Origin: CBDDHT01 sp965227905
GTDB taxonomy: Bacteria > Pseudomonadota > Alphaproteobacteria > Rhizobiales > Methyloligellaceae
DNA length: 64,000 nucleotides
Assembly (NCBI GenBank): GCA_965227905.1
Contig: OZ245780.1
Coordinates: 3,534,001 to 3,598,000 of the forward strand
Direction: 5' to 3'
The notes under the pieces were generated by a model. That model was not told the origin of the DNA. It was given only the letters and a program-made list of their open reading frames with translations, and did no database searches. Both the position numbers and the translations under genes were made by a program. Below, piece by piece: positions 33,531 to 41,550 of this stretch. Numbering within the stretch: the stretch's first letter is position 1; every line of letters begins with the position of its first letter.

Positions 33531-34432
33531 TGAAAAACGTCGTCGTTTTTTTTGAAAAACCCGGCACCTGGGGATACCCGTTCAACAAGAGCGAGTATTT
33601 CAACAGCCATTGCCAGCTGAACGCGGAGATCGAAGCGCTTGGCGGCAACTATATTATCACCCGTGGCCAAGACTCCTATGAAGGTGGAGGCCGCTTTTCG
33701 CAGAGCTGGCGTATCCGCGGCCGCGATGTGATCGAGTCTGGGCCGGTTGATAGCGACGTCATCTACGACAAGGGCGACATCAAACCCAACGGGTTCGACC
33801 CGATATTCAATTGTCCTGCGGTAACGAAACTGTGCCGCGACAAATGGGAATCCCACCAGCTCCTCGAAGATCTTTCACCGACCACATTCCTTGTCCACAC
33901 CGAAGACGAACTCCGCGATGCACTCTCAAAACTCGAGGGGCGCCTCAAGGTGGTCAAGCCGGTTTTTGGATATGAGGGCAAGGGTGTCCACATTGCAGCC
34001 GACGCAGACCTGCTTGCGGCCCCGATCACCTATCCGGTACTCGTGCAGCAGTTCCTGGATACATCTGTTGGCGTTCCGGGTATCGTCGATGGCGCTCATG
34101 ATTTTCGTGTCACGCTGCTGAATGGCGAGGTGCTGCTCGGTTTCGTGCGGACGCCGCCAGAGGGTGGTCTCCTGGCCGGCGTCGCGTTTGGCGGCGACCT
34201 CTTCGTCGTTCCGATTGAGCGCATTCCGCAAATATTCCTCGATACGGCAATCGAAGCTGACAGGCGCATGGCCAAACACGGGCCGCGGTTCCTGACCGTC
34301 GATATGGCACGCTCCCCACAGGGCGTGAAGATCATCGAAGTCAATTCCCGCGTCGGCCTTCAGGAGAATGCGCGCCATCCCGTTTTCAGAAATCTGAAGA
34401 AGAAACTCGCTGAGGCCCTGATGGCCCTCTGA
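33530..34432 (+). CDS. ATP-grasp ligase 2
   Basis: The 300-residue protein starts at the ATG overlapping the previous stop (TGATG). N-domain MKNVVVFFEKPGTWGYPFNK, ATP-binding LKVVKPVFGYEGKGVHIAA and VLVQQFLDTS, and the metal-binding VKIIEVNSRVGLQENARHP identify an ATP-grasp carboxylate-amine ligase of the GshB/RimK-like type. It is only distantly similar to ligase 1, so the two probably act on different bonds, for example building a tripeptide-like metabolite. Product and substrates are unknown. Confidence 0.87.
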   Translation: MKNVVVFFEKPGTWGYPFNKSEYFNSHCQLNAEIEALGGNYIITRGQDSYEGGGRFSQSWRIRGRDVIESGPVDSDVIYDKGDIKPNGFDPIFNCPAVTKLCRDKWESHQLLEDLSPTTFLVHTEDELRDALSKLEGRLKVVKPVFGYEGKGVHIAADADLLAAPITYPVLVQQFLDTSVGVPGIVDGAHDFRVTLLNGEVLLGFVRTPPEGGLLAGVAFGGDLFVVPIERIPQIFLDTAIEADRRMAKHGPRFLTVDMARSPQGVKIIEVNSRVGLQENARHPVFRNLKKKLAEALMAL

Positions 34433-34622
34433 GCGAGAGACCGACACTATTCACAACCTCTGGGGAGCAAGCATTTTTTTCAAATTGAAACAGGATTCAG
34501 CAATGCAGTTTCACGGAAGAGCATTAAGTTATGGCTATAGCGACGGCGAGTCGCGCAGTTTTGCATTAGCGGCATTGGAACCGGGCGACCAGGAAAGCCG
34601 GGAGCGCATAGGAGGCACATCT

Positions 34623-36008
34623 ATGGGATTGAGCGATTGCAGAGGCGTTCCCACGTCGTGCGACAATGCCGAACTGATCAAGATCCTGGATCGATGTCAG
34701 GAAGATACGCTTGCATTCCGAGGCGATCCTGTCGGCACAATCGACGCCGTGCTGAAAGATCATCCAGACTTCGTGATGGGTCACTGCTTTAGAGCAGGAC
34801 TGCTGACCCAGGCGATGGAGACGCGCATCTACAAAGATTTGGTGGCCAGTGTTGAGGCGGCTGAAGCACTCAAGGCGAACGCCAACGATCGCGAACTCGG
34901 CCATATCGCCGCCCTGCGGGCCTGGATCGATGGTGATTTCTTCGGTGCCGTTCAACACTGGGAGACCGTGCTTACCCATTACCCGTTCGACCTCCTGGCC
35001 CTGCAACTCGTGCATCTGACCGATGTGCTGCTTGGCGATGTCGTTGGTCAGCGCGATTGTGTCGCGCGCGTGTTTCCCATGTGGGACGAATCTCTCCCCG
35101 GCTACGAGTTTGTTCTTGGCTTCTACTCATTCGGGCTCGAGGAGAATCGCGACTTTGCCGACGCCGAGGAAGTCGGCCGCCGAGCCGTCGCCATGCGCCC
35201 CGGTCACCCCTATGCCATTCATGCCCTGGCTCATGTCTATGAAATGCAGGGCCGGCAATCGGGTGGCATTGCGTTTCTCACACGCCGGGAGAGTGACTGG
35301 GCGAACACGACATTTGCCAACCATCTTTGGTGGCATTTGTCTCTGCTTCATTTGGATCTCGGACAAGGGGACCGGGTTCTGCAAATCTATGACGATCACT
35401 TGCGCGGGGCCGATCATGCCGGCGACAAATATGAAGAGCTGGACGCGGCCGCGCTCCTATGGCGGCTCAAACTTCTCGGGATCGATGCGGGTCATCGCTG
35501 GCGGGATCTGGCGGACAAATGGGAACCGAGTTCGGAAGACACGCTCTACGCTTTCAACGATGTGCACGCCATGATGGCATTCGTTGCAGATAACCGTTAC
35601 GAGGCCGCCGAAAAACTGCTCAACGCCAATGAGCGCTATTGCGATCATGCAAGCGATGCGAATGTCGCCATGAGCCGCGAGATCGGCCTGCCCTTCTGCC
35701 GCGCCCTGCAGGATTTCGCGACAGGCGACTATGCGTCCTGTGTCGCCAAGCTGATGCCGATCCGCTATCGCACCCATCGCCTCGGCGGCAGTTTTGCTCA
35801 GCGCGATGTCATCGGGTGGACGCTCCTGGAAGCCGCTCTGCGCGATGGCCAGGGCGAGTTGGCCCTAGCACTCGCCAATGAGCGTTGCTGTCTGAAACCG
35901 AGCAGCCCGCAGAACTGGAGTTTTGTCGCCCGAGCCCACAAGCAACTCGGTCAGGCTGCACACGCGAACCGCGCCGAAGCCCGGGCCGCATCGCTTCTGG
36001 CTGCGTAG
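34623..36008 (+). CDS. TTC38-like tetratricopeptide repeat protein
   Basis: The 461-residue helical repeat protein contains YEFVLGFYSFGLEENRDF and HPYAIHALAHVYEMQGR, strongly reminiscent of the TTC38 (tetratricopeptide repeat protein 38) family found in bacteria and eukaryotes. ATG 34623 follows GGAGG at 7 nt. Two in-frame ATGs upstream (34485, 34503) would add about 40 residues of low family character. Located 190 bp after the ATP-grasp pair on the same strand, it could belong to that cluster. Function of the family is unknown. Confidence 0.85.
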   Translation: MGLSDCRGVPTSCDNAELIKILDRCQEDTLAFRGDPVGTIDAVLKDHPDFVMGHCFRAGLLTQAMETRIYKDLVASVEAAEALKANANDRELGHIAALRAWIDGDFFGAVQHWETVLTHYPFDLLALQLVHLTDVLLGDVVGQRDCVARVFPMWDESLPGYEFVLGFYSFGLEENRDFADAEEVGRRAVAMRPGHPYAIHALAHVYEMQGRQSGGIAFLTRRESDWANTTFANHLWWHLSLLHLDLGQGDRVLQIYDDHLRGADHAGDKYEELDAAALLWRLKLLGIDAGHRWRDLADKWEPSSEDTLYAFNDVHAMMAFVADNRYEAAEKLLNANERYCDHASDANVAMSREIGLPFCRALQDFATGDYASCVAKLMPIRYRTHRLGGSFAQRDVIGWTLLEAALRDGQGELALALANERCCLKPSSPQNWSFVARAHKQLGQAAHANRAEARAASLLAA

Positions 36009-36022
36009 CAAAACCGGGCAAA

Positions 36023-36060
36023 GCCCCCTCACCGACCCCCCTCTCTTTTGGAGAAGGCGT
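36023..36060. repeat. Remnant of the CCCCTCACC-type intergenic repeat
   Basis: A short stretch resembling one arm of the inverted repeat at 30009-30104 (CCCCCTCACCGACC and TTTTGGAGAAGGCG) lies between the convergent TTC38-like and N-formylglutamate hydrolase genes. It looks like a decayed copy. Confidence 0.5.
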
Positions 36061-36107
36061 GAACACCGCCACTGCCGAGGTGCTGACAACGGCTTCAGTT
36101 GGGGGAC

Positions 36108-36971
36108 TTAGTCCAGCCGCGACTTCACAAAGTCCGCGAGCATGGCGACCCAGCCTGTTAGAAGCGTGTGGGTCTTGTCGAAGTCCTGGCTCTTCTCGCG
36201 GGTCTTCTCGTCCAGATAGAGACGCCGATTGACCTCGATCATCAGGCTATGGCGGTTCTTGGCGGGATCGGGCCAGGCACGGACGAGTTCGGCGCCCTGG
36301 TAGGGGGTGTTCACGGTTACCTCATAGCCCGCATCGGCCAGGTAATGTCTTGCGCACTCGGTGAACGCAGGCTCACAGGTTGTGCCCATCCCATCGCCAA
36401 GACAGAAGTCTGGTCGATGAACGCCCCCGCCTTCCTTGGCGACTGCGTTGCTGACCGTCGGCATGGAATGGCAGTTGATGTGCCACACGCCGCCATAGGT
36501 CCGATAACTGTCATCGAGCGCGGCCTTCACCTGCCGATGATAGGGCAGGACATAGGTATGCAGCCGGTGCTGCACCTCTGCAACCGTCAGTTTGCGGTCA
36601 TACATGGGACTGCCGGTGGAATGCAGACGCCAGATCACACCAACGCCGAGATCGGTCTTGGGCCCGGGCGCCAATTTGCCGGGCCATGGCGTTTCGAGAA
36701 GCGCAGGGTCGATGTCGAATTGCGAGCGGTTCGGATCGGCATAGCTTCTGGGAAAGAGCGCACCGATCAAACGGGCGCCATGGTCGGGTGCCGCATCGAA
36801 GAGAAGGTCGACCAGGGAATCTTCCGCATCTCGAATAACGTCAGGAGACACAATCGTGTCGAAATCCGCTGGATAGTCGGTACCGCTATGAGGTGAATCG
36901 AAGACGAGCGGCAATGCGTCCGCAATTGGGAGGCGCTCGAAGAGAACGCCGGGGATCATTGTATCGGTCAT
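36108..36971 (-). CDS. N-formylglutamate amidohydrolase family protein
   Basis: From ATG 36971 (AGGGGC upstream) the 287-residue protein shows VFDSPHSGTDYP, the family N-motif, then DYGVGVIWR-type and LHTYVLPYHRQVKAAL, HINCHSMPTVSN with the metal His, and SLMIEVNRRLYLDE at the C-terminal half. HutG-type members hydrolyse N-formyl-L-glutamate in histidine breakdown; no other hut gene is nearby, so the true substrate may differ. The gene is divergent from the Rieske operon. Confidence 0.9.
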   Translation of the reverse strand: MTDTMIPGVLFERLPIADALPLVFDSPHSGTDYPADFDTIVSPDVIRDAEDSLVDLLFDAAPDHGARLIGALFPRSYADPNRSQFDIDPALLETPWPGKLAPGPKTDLGVGVIWRLHSTGSPMYDRKLTVAEVQHRLHTYVLPYHRQVKAALDDSYRTYGGVWHINCHSMPTVSNAVAKEGGGVHRPDFCLGDGMGTTCEPAFTECARHYLADAGYEVTVNTPYQGAELVRAWPDPAKNRHSLMIEVNRRLYLDEKTREKSQDFDKTHTLLTGWVAMLADFVKSRLD

Positions 36972-37125
36972 GCAGTTGCCCCTCAATTCTCTTCCATTTG
37001 GCGCCATATTCTTCTGGATCAAATCACAAAATTGCGAATGCGATGCACGACGCCAAACCTCTACATTGCTGTCACGAGTTGCTAGTGTGGCATCGTTAGA
37101 CAACCGTAATGGATGAAACACGCCC

Positions 37126-37341
37126 GTGGGCACAGCCGAGCTCATTATTCAGACCGCACAGATCTACGGCCTGCTAGGCGCGGTGGTTGCATGCCTCTTT
37201 CTTCTTTTCGGAATTGAGCAGATCGACTCCGGCGCCCGCCGCGCCTATGCATTCCGCCCCCTTCTCATTCCCGGTGTCATCGTCCTTTGGCCGCTCGTAC
37301 TCGTGCTTTGGCTTCAGCACGCCCGACGTCAGGAGCCATGA
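37126..37341 (+). CDS. Small two-helix membrane protein, first gene of the Rieske operon
   Basis: The 71-residue product (GTG start) has two hydrophobic segments (about 10-28 and 45-63) around the loop GIEQIDSGARRAYAFRP, ending in a basic cytosolic tail QHARRQEP. There is no sequence match to a named family that I recognise. It overlaps or abuts the next small gene by only a few bases and all following genes are tightly packed, supporting an operon. It may be an assembly or structural subunit of the membrane reductase. Confidence 0.65.
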   Translation: MGTAELIIQTAQIYGLLGAVVACLFLLFGIEQIDSGARRAYAFRPLLIPGVIVLWPLVLVLWLQHARRQEP

Positions 37342-37348
37342 GCAGCCC

Positions 37349-37513
37349 ATGAAGCGACGCCACCGTTCGATCCATGCTCAAGTCTGGAAGCTTCTGGCGG
37401 TGATCCTTCCGATTGCTCTTATCGCCGCCCTGGTCCTGCGCCAGGATGGACCAAGCGAAGCACCCGCCATCAAGATCTCCGAGGATGCAAACGCAGAGGC
37501 TAAGAGGCCATGA
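37349..37513 (+). CDS. 54-aa single-pass membrane protein
   Basis: The short product starts MKRRHRSIHAQVWKLLAVIL, with one membrane segment (residues 13-30) and a 23-residue polar tail. It starts 7 nt after the preceding stop and its stop overlaps the start of the reductase gene by 4 nt (ATGA). Size and place suggest a small subunit of the same membrane complex. It would be missed by automatic annotation because of its length. Confidence 0.6.
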   Translation: MKRRHRSIHAQVWKLLAVILPIALIAALVLRQDGPSEAPAIKISEDANAEAKRP

Positions 37514-38565
37514 GCGCGCGCTACGTGCCCGTCCAGTGGAACCGCAACAAGTGGTTTTACGATCTCGCACTGATCGCAGGCATCGTCGTTTACATTCTCG
37601 TATTCCTGAAGCTGGCGCCTGAATTCCAGGACGTCACGCGGCCGATCGACAAGTCCACCTATCGAATGCAGGCCTTCGGAAGCTGTGCCTTCCTGATGCT
37701 CACGGCCATTCTCTGCATCGGACCGCTCTGCCGCATCGATCGCCGCTATCTGCCCCTCCTCTACAATCGTCGCCATTTCGGTGTTCTCACTTGCGCTGTC
37801 GCCATCGTCCATGCGAGCTACGTTCTCGGCTGGTACTACGCTTTTAGTCCGGTCGATCCCTATGTGGCGCTATTCGCCAGCAATACGAGCTTCGGGCAGG
37901 TGCTTGGTTTCCCATTTGAGATCTTCGGGATCTTCGCGCTTCTCATTCTGTTCATCCTGGCGGCGACGAGCCATGATTTCTGGCTCAAATTTCTTGGTCC
38001 TCCGCTGTGGAAGGCAATCCATATGGCTGTCTATGTGGCCTACGGATCCGTCGTCCTCCACGTGGCGCTCGGCCATCTGCAATCATCCAAGACACCCATG
38101 ATGGCCATGGTCGTGGCGGTTAGCCTTACGGCTGTCATTGCGCTGCACCTGATTGCTGCAAATGTCGAGCGACACAAAGATTCAGACACGCCAGATGTTA
38201 CTGAAGAGATGCCGTGGGTCGTCGCCGGTCGGCTCGATGATCTCGCGGAGGACCATGGCATGGTCGTGGCTGTCGAGAATGCCGAACGGGTCGCGATCTT
38301 CCGTTATGACGGCAAGCTCTCCGCCGTGTCGAATGTCTGCGCCCACCAGAACGGTCCTCTTGGCGAAGGGCGGGTTATCGATGGATGCGTGACATGCCCC
38401 TGGCACGGCTTTCAATACCGCCCCGAGGATGGATGCGCTCCGGCCCCCTTCACCGAAAAGATTGCGACATACAGACTGGCGCTTGAGGGCGACACGATCA
38501 TGCTCGACCCCAGACCATTGGCACCCGGCACCTTTGTCGAACCGGTGAGGATTGCTGAGAGATGA
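37510..38565 (+). CDS. Ferric-reductase-like membrane domain fused to a Rieske [2Fe-2S] domain
   Basis: The 351-residue product has an N-terminal part with six membrane segments and conserved His residues (HFGVLTCAVAIVHASYV, HMAVYVAYGSVVLHVALGH), the heme-binding layout of ferric reductase-like/MsrQ proteins. After about residue 230 a Rieske domain follows with CAHQNGPLGEG and CPWHGFQY, the two Cys-x-His/Cys-x2-His cluster motifs. The fusion would pass electrons across or within the membrane from heme to a Rieske cluster. No FAD/NAD domain is present, so the electron source is another protein. Cytosolic placement of the Rieske part is predicted from the even number of helices. Confidence 0.88.
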   Translation: MSARYVPVQWNRNKWFYDLALIAGIVVYILVFLKLAPEFQDVTRPIDKSTYRMQAFGSCAFLMLTAILCIGPLCRIDRRYLPLLYNRRHFGVLTCAVAIVHASYVLGWYYAFSPVDPYVALFASNTSFGQVLGFPFEIFGIFALLILFILAATSHDFWLKFLGPPLWKAIHMAVYVAYGSVVLHVALGHLQSSKTPMMAMVVAVSLTAVIALHLIAANVERHKDSDTPDVTEEMPWVVAGRLDDLAEDHGMVVAVENAERVAIFRYDGKLSAVSNVCAHQNGPLGEGRVIDGCVTCPWHGFQYRPEDGCAPAPFTEKIATYRLALEGDTIMLDPRPLAPGTFVEPVRIAER

Positions 38566-39350
38566 AACGGGAATCGCAAGGTAACGAGACGCCGTTCTTC
38601 ATCGGTTGGAGCAATGACGTTCCAGGCCCGGTTGCGCTCTTCCTCGTCGCGGTTGCCTCTCTGTTCGTTGGCGGTCTCGCAGGATTGGCCTTTGCGATCG
38701 GTGCCAGCGTGGACGATCCGGGAGATGGTTATGTCGCGAGAGATTTCGGACCGCAACATCTGATGGGCGTCCTCGAAGAAAAGCCCTATCCCTTGTTGCG
38801 GATTCCACCCAGCCAGGACTTTCCCAACGGTCGCGCGTTAATGCTTATTGAGCGCGGCAAACGCGGCGTCCAGGCGCGCATTGCCAAGATAAAGGAACGA
38901 CGCGTCGAAGCCGGCGGCATTCTCCTCAAACGCGGCACCATGGACATGCTGGGCATCGGTCGGAAGATCGGCATCCGCGCGGCGACGGAAGAAGCTCTGG
39001 CCCAAATCGGCGACTACACACCGCCCAAGCCTGAACCGCTTGGCCGCTGGCGCCTGACGGGCGAGATTTGCGACGGCAAGTGTTATGTGGGGGCGATGCG
39101 ACCCGGACGCGGTCTGTCGCATAAGGCCTGTGCCAATCTCTGCATCGACGGCGGGGCACCACCAGTGTTTGTCAGCACCGCACCGGTCGATGGCGCATCC
39201 TTCTTTCTATTGGCGGACCCTGAGGGCAATCCCCTCCCCGACAGCCATTATGACCTGGTTGCGTTGATGATCGAAGTCGAAGGCGATGTCGAAAGGCGCG
39301 ACAATCTCCTCGTCTTCAAGATCGATGTCAGCACGGCGAAGGTGCTGTGA
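38562..39350 (+). CDS. Membrane-anchored protein with Cys-rich conserved C-terminal domain (262 aa)
   Basis: It overlaps the Rieske gene by 4 nt (ATGA). One membrane segment lies at about 25-47, followed by a mainly periplasmic domain. The conserved core includes TGEICDGKCYVGAMRPG and SHKACANLCIDGGAPPVFV, four cysteines arranged as CxxxC and CxxxC. This could bind metal or heme or form disulfides. I recognise the motif as recurring in uncharacterised bacterial proteins but no function is known. It is likely a partner of the Rieske reductase. Confidence 0.7.
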   Translation: MKRESQGNETPFFIGWSNDVPGPVALFLVAVASLFVGGLAGLAFAIGASVDDPGDGYVARDFGPQHLMGVLEEKPYPLLRIPPSQDFPNGRALMLIERGKRGVQARIAKIKERRVEAGGILLKRGTMDMLGIGRKIGIRAATEEALAQIGDYTPPKPEPLGRWRLTGEICDGKCYVGAMRPGRGLSHKACANLCIDGGAPPVFVSTAPVDGASFFLLADPEGNPLPDSHYDLVALMIEVEGDVERRDNLLVFKIDVSTAKVL

Positions 39351-39571
39351 TGGCGCTTTCTGCGAAATCCTTATTGATCGGCATGGTGGTCACATCGGCA
39401 CTCGCCGCGATGTCCTATGGCATCTGGTGGGGCCTGACGCTTCTGACCAAAGGCACCCTGCTCGGCGAATTTCGGATGTTCGTGAACATCGTCGCTATCT
39501 TTGCATTTCTCTCTCTGGCAGAAGCCGTTCTGTCCCGCGTTTTCCGCGAGAACAGCGAACCTCATTCATGA
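39350..39571 (+). CDS. Small membrane protein (73 aa)
   Basis: The ATG overlaps the TGA of the previous gene (TGATG). Two membrane segments (about 8-28 and 43-62) are separated by LTKGTLLGEFRMF; the tail FRENSEPHS is polar. It probably forms part of the same complex. No named family is recognised. Confidence 0.7.
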   Translation: MALSAKSLLIGMVVTSALAAMSYGIWWGLTLLTKGTLLGEFRMFVNIVAIFAFLSLAEAVLSRVFRENSEPHS

Positions 39572-39575
39572 GCCC

Positions 39576-39920
39576 ATGACAAAGTCCGTGCCATTCGGAA
39601 ACCTCTTCAACGCGCTTACGGATCTAGACCAGACGGATGAAAGGGTCGACATCCTTTCGCAAACGCCCAACGTGCGTATTGAACGCATCGTCTCGACCGG
39701 GCAGATCACACCCGACGGAACCTGGTACGACCAGACCAGCGATGAGTGGGTTGCAATGCTGCAGGGCCATGCACGATTGCAGATAGAAGGCGAGGCATCG
39801 GAGCGTATACTGGCACCCGGCGACTGGCTTCTGCTTCCCGCCCATTGCCGTCATCGCGTGACCTGGACGTCTCCGGAAGAACATACGGTCTGGCTGGCGA
39901 TACATTTCGACAATAATTGA
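39576..39920 (+). CDS. Cupin-domain protein
   Basis: The 114-residue single cupin begins at ATG 39576, 4 nt after the preceding stop. The cupin motifs are WVAMLQGHARLQIEG and LAPGDWLLLPAHCRHRVTWTS, the latter giving His ligands in the second motif, while Glu and His of the first motif are only partly kept. It may bind metal or a small effector. Last gene of the Rieske operon. Confidence 0.85.
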   Translation: MTKSVPFGNLFNALTDLDQTDERVDILSQTPNVRIERIVSTGQITPDGTWYDQTSDEWVAMLQGHARLQIEGEASERILAPGDWLLLPAHCRHRVTWTSPEEHTVWLAIHFDNN

Positions 39921-40009
39921 TCCGCTTTGACGCAATCTTGCGGCGTTTACGGGGTGTTTATCCCGATCGTATATGAGTCAAGAGAATTGTCCGCGGGAGA
40001 ATACCGAAA

Positions 40010-40165
40010 ATGAAAGTCGAAGAGAAACGTTCTGGAGAGCAACGACGTGCAGCCGACCGCCGCTCCGGCACGGACACACGTTCGAGCGAAGAGCGAGAGC
40101 TGGTGGGTGACCGACGGACCAACAAAGACCGTCGATCCGGTGGCGAGCGCCGCGCAGACGCCTAA
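40010..40165 (+). CDS. Small Arg/Glu-rich protein (51 aa) with RR-repeat motif
   Basis: A GGGAGA ribosome site precedes ATG 40010. The 51-residue product is highly charged and contains repeated RRxxDRRS(G)-like blocks (EQRRAADRRSG, GDRRTNKDRRSG, GERRADA). Similar Arg-rich blocks occur at the ends of PilZ/receiver proteins in Alphaproteobacteria. No domain is recognised. It is followed by a hairpin at 40199-40220. Coding potential rests on the ribosome site and biased amino-acid composition. Confidence 0.5.
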   Translation: MKVEEKRSGEQRRAADRRSGTDTRSSEERELVGDRRTNKDRRSGGERRADA

Positions 40166-40198
40166 ACCCTTAGCTGATTTCGCAGAAACCGTCATAGA

Positions 40199-40220
40199 TC
40201 AGCGCAAGAGATTGCGCTGA
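40199..40220. terminator. Hairpin between convergent genes
   Basis: A 9-bp inverted repeat TCAGCGCAA/TTGCGCTGA with a 4-nt loop lies between the small Arg-rich gene and the stop of the TadG-like gene. No T-run follows, so a Rho-independent role is only likely. Confidence 0.5.
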
Positions 40221-40232
40221 CACTCCCATTCC

Positions 40233-41480
40233 CTATTCCGACAGGACGATCGTTCGTCCGCTATTGTCCACGCCATCCGGGACTGGCACATCGGTGTTGC
40301 CATAGTCCGTATTCAGAATGAGATGTGGGCCTGCATACAGCTCCACCTGCTTGGCGATAATAACTGTGTATGCCGAATCCTGTGCGATCGGCTTATAGGC
40401 ATCGATGTAGAGCCGGCCTTGCGGCAGATAGATCGTGCCCAACAGGACTCTGGCATCGTCACTGAAGATCTCGAATTTCTGCTTTGCCTTGTTGTTGCGA
40501 TCCTCGAAGAAGAGGAGCCCGGCAAGCTCGCCATCTTTTGGGGCACCGAGGCTGATATGGCTGGAAACGCCAAAGCGAAAGGTAGCTTTCTTGCCGGTAA
40601 AGTAGAAGCCGACATATTCACCTGAAAGCTCAGCCCCATCACTAACGGGAAGCGGACCATCCTTCATGATGTAGATGCCCGGATCGAGCTTCACGCGCGC
40701 ACCGTCGGTGATATTCAATCCGCCGCAATAGACACCGGGGCGCAACATTGTGCTGGCGCCGTCTTCAACGCTGTGATCGTTGAAGTCGCAACCGCCGACT
40801 ATTGGTGCTGGACGGTCTGCAAGCGGGTCTTCCAACTGTGGACAATCGGTAAGCGGGTTCGGTTTGAAATTCCCTTTGCCGCCCACCTTGCCGCCAGCCG
40901 AGCAAATAAGCCCCGCCGTTACCACAGCAGAATCCTTCGACTTCAGTCCCTGCGGATTCGTGGAGTTCGAATAGACCGCACAGGAATTGCCCGTCATGCG
41001 CGCGGATCTTTCAAGACTCACCGCACCACCACTTGTCTCCTCCAAACCCAGGACGCAGATCGGTGTTCCACCAACCAGCCTTGCCACAGCATGGGCTTTG
41101 AGCGTCGGATTGACACCAAGACTTGCGAAAAGCGTGTTGCTCTTCAGCGTCAAATCGACTGAAACGGTAACCGGTTCCGATGTGGTTGCCGTCGCAACAT
41201 TGACGCCGGCGGCAGAAGGGCCAAGATTTGCATTGACGACGCTCTGGGCGACCGACTGGATCTGGGTCTTGTCTGTTGTCGCAACATGCATTTCGCGAGC
41301 AGCAGCCGTTGCCGCCGCATCGGCAGCCCCCTGCAGCCGCGTCTTCATGACCGACATCGTCCCGTAGTCGATTGCCGCACCAACGGCAGCAATCAGGACC
41401 GGCAACCCCAAGGCAAAGAGAACGAGGGTCGCTCCCTGACGGTTCTTTGCAAATTGCTTCGCAGTATTCCAGATTTTCAT
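40233..41480 (-). CDS. TadG-like pilus-assembly protein with secreted polar C-domain
   Basis: The 415-residue protein has the TadE/TadG N-terminus: short basic leader, then GATLVLFALGLPVLIAAVGAAIDYG as a prepilin-like membrane segment and MKTRLQGAADAAATAAARE. The remaining 350 residues form a secreted domain with beta-helix-like repeats and several Cys. It resembles pilus assembly (Flp/Tad) proteins of unknown exact role in pilus or adhesin display. No other tad genes are close by, so it is an orphan copy. Confidence 0.85.
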   Translation of the reverse strand: MKIWNTAKQFAKNRQGATLVLFALGLPVLIAAVGAAIDYGTMSVMKTRLQGAADAAATAAAREMHVATTDKTQIQSVAQSVVNANLGPSAAGVNVATATTSEPVTVSVDLTLKSNTLFASLGVNPTLKAHAVARLVGGTPICVLGLEETSGGAVSLERSARMTGNSCAVYSNSTNPQGLKSKDSAVVTAGLICSAGGKVGGKGNFKPNPLTDCPQLEDPLADRPAPIVGGCDFNDHSVEDGASTMLRPGVYCGGLNITDGARVKLDPGIYIMKDGPLPVSDGAELSGEYVGFYFTGKKATFRFGVSSHISLGAPKDGELAGLLFFEDRNNKAKQKFEIFSDDARVLLGTIYLPQGRLYIDAYKPIAQDSAYTVIIAKQVELYAGPHLILNTDYGNTDVPVPDGVDNSGRTIVLSE

Positions 41481-41550
41481 GTCTGGCCCCCATACAAGTC
41501 AGTTTGAGCCCCGGCATCAGAGAGCTCTGGTATTTCGCGAATTTCTTGAA

